Positions 6,037 to 6,786 of a stretch of DNA of 6,786 bases are shown here, piece by piece. Under the pieces are notes generated by a model. The model was not told where the DNA came from and did no database searches. It saw only the letters and a program-made list of their open reading frames with translations. The stretch covers positions 1,426 through 8,211 of the forward strand of contig DNZB01000400.1 of NCBI GenBank assembly GCA_003506635.1, in the 5' to 3' direction. The position numbers were made by a program, and so were the translations under genes. Position 1 is the stretch's first letter. The number at the start of each line of letters is the position of its first letter. The DNA is from Parvularcula sp. GTDB taxonomy: Bacteria > Pseudomonadota > Alphaproteobacteria > Caulobacterales > Parvularculaceae.

Positions 6037-6786
6037 GGGGCTTCTGACGCGCGCGGGGCTGTTTGCGGGCGCGTCCTTTTTGCAGCTCGCAGCGGCGCTC
6101 GCGCAGGAAGGCTGCGGCGAGGCGCTCAATCTCGAAAACGCCGACATTCGTTCGGTCGTCGATGAAATCGCCATCCGCACAGGCAAGAAATTCGTGCTCG
6201 ACCCGCGCGTGCAAGGTCAGGTCTCGATCAAATCGGGGCCGAACGGCGGATTGTGCGCCGACGAGGCCTGGGAGCTCTTTCAGGCGGCCTTGCGCGTCAC
6301 CGGCTTCACCGCGGCGCCGATCAACGGCGACAGCTATCGCATCATCCCGGTCCAGGAAGGCGCGCGCTCGGCGGGGCCCGTGAACGAAAGCGAGCCCGGC
6401 GATTTCGTCACGCAGATCGTCCGCCTCAACCACGTCGACAGCCGCGAGGCTGCGGCGAACCTTGCACAGCTCGTCTCGGAACGCGGCGTCGTCGCACCGG
6501 TGAGAAGCGGCAACGCCGTCATCCTCGTCGATGTCGCGGACAACGTGCAGCGCCTGCAACAGGTCTTGGCGCAGCTTGATCGCGACACGACGGTCTATCG
6601 CACCATCCCACTTGAAAACGCCTCCGCCTCCGAAGTCGCGCGCGTATTGACAAATCTCGCACGCGAGATTTCCGAAGAAGGTCAGCCGGGCGCCGGCACG
6701 GTCAGCGTCGTGCCGGTCGCGGGCAGCAATTCGGTGCTCGTTCGCGCCGAGCCGGTGATCCTGACGCGCCTTATGGGCGTCGTCGC
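6026..6786 (+). CDS. gspD: Type II secretion system outer-membrane secretin GspD, N-terminal part (3' end outside window)
   Basis: Starts at ATG 6026, inside the last codons of gspC, and stays open for 253 codons to the window edge. GspD forms the outer-membrane channel of the T2SS. Residues 1-26 are a signal peptide (MAARGLLTRAG, then a hydrophobic core) with probable cleavage at ALA|QE. The N0 domain covers about 33-110: LNLENADIRSVVDEIA, GKKFVLDPRVQGQVSI, DEAWELFQAALRVTGF and YRIIPV. N1 covers about 127-186: TQIVRLNHVDSREAAANL, GNAVILVDVADNVQRL and VLAQLDRD. N2 begins at about 190: YRTIPLENASASEVARVLTNL, then VVPVAGSNSVLVRAEP. N3 and the secretin channel would follow outside the window. 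Upstream GAAGGG (6009-6014) is 11 nt from the start, so translational coupling to gspC is likely. Two cysteines, C30 and C77, flank the N0 core. The family assignment is firm; only completeness cannot be judged. Confidence 0.93.
   Translation, partial: MAARGLLTRAGLFAGASFLQLAAALAQEGCGEALNLENADIRSVVDEIAIRTGKKFVLDPRVQGQVSIKSGPNGGLCADEAWELFQAALRVTGFTAAPINGDSYRIIPVQEGARSAGPVNESEPGDFVTQIVRLNHVDSREAAANLAQLVSERGVVAPVRSGNAVILVDVADNVQRLQQVLAQLDRDTTVYRTIPLENASASEVARVLTNLAREISEEGQPGAGTVSVVPVAGSNSVLVRAEPVILTRLMGVV

Noticed and set aside
5008..6186. 392-codon open frame on the - strand across gspC and the start of gspD
   Set aside because: It is antisense to two well-recognised secretion genes. Its protein is Arg/Ala/Asp-rich without any family motif, as expected from mirrored GC-rich codons.
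1..6786. Mobile element, CRISPR array, tRNA or rRNA genes
   Set aside because: I saw no transposase or integrase motifs, no terminal inverted repeats, no short regularly spaced repeats and no cloverleaf-like or rRNA sequence. The long repeat is in-frame coding duplication.

Overview
The window is GC-rich, densely coding DNA. All four genes lie on the + strand. The codon choice, the receptor type and the gene order (beta-helix-like surface protein, TonB-dependent receptor, type II secretion genes) suggest an oligotrophic aquatic alphaproteobacterium of the Caulobacterales / Hyphomonadales / Parvularculales sort. That placement is an inference, since there is no rRNA or other phylogenetic marker here.

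Region 1 (1-2226) is the 3' part of a large gene whose start lies upstream of the window. It encodes a predicted secreted or surface protein made of at least two homologous units offset by exactly 441 codons. The composition (many G, N, D, T, short hydrophobic strands, repeated D/N-rich loops) resembles a right-handed beta-helix. From memory it matches the family that includes the Caulobacter crescentus extracellular lipoprotein ElpS. A short spacer (2227-2309) follows, with an 11-bp perfect GC hairpin and a clear ribosome binding site.

Region 2 (2310-4895) is a complete TonB-dependent outer-membrane receptor: signal peptide, TonB-box-like segment, plug, barrel, C-terminal Phe. It is closed by a good intrinsic terminator (4920-4954). 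Genes 1 and 2 probably form one transcription unit.

Region 3 (4955-5151) is a leader of about 200 bases. It contains a 14-nt perfect direct repeat embedded in a longer imperfect one. I see no convincing promoter in it.

Region 4 (5152-6786) starts a type II secretion operon. gspC (inner-membrane clamp, HR plus PDZ domains) overlaps by 11 nt the start of gspD (outer-membrane secretin), which runs off the right edge with its signal peptide, N0, N1 and part of N2.

Together the genes look like a nutrient-scavenging locus: a secreted or surface protein, an energised outer-membrane importer, and the secretion machine that could export degradative enzymes or release the surface protein. In Caulobacter, elpS lies beside a T2SS cluster and ElpS is released in a T2SS-dependent way under phosphate starvation (recalled, not checked). 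The strongest unexplained signals are the tandem 441-codon duplication with its locally identical DNA, the hairpin without a T-tract, and the repeated leader in front of gspC.
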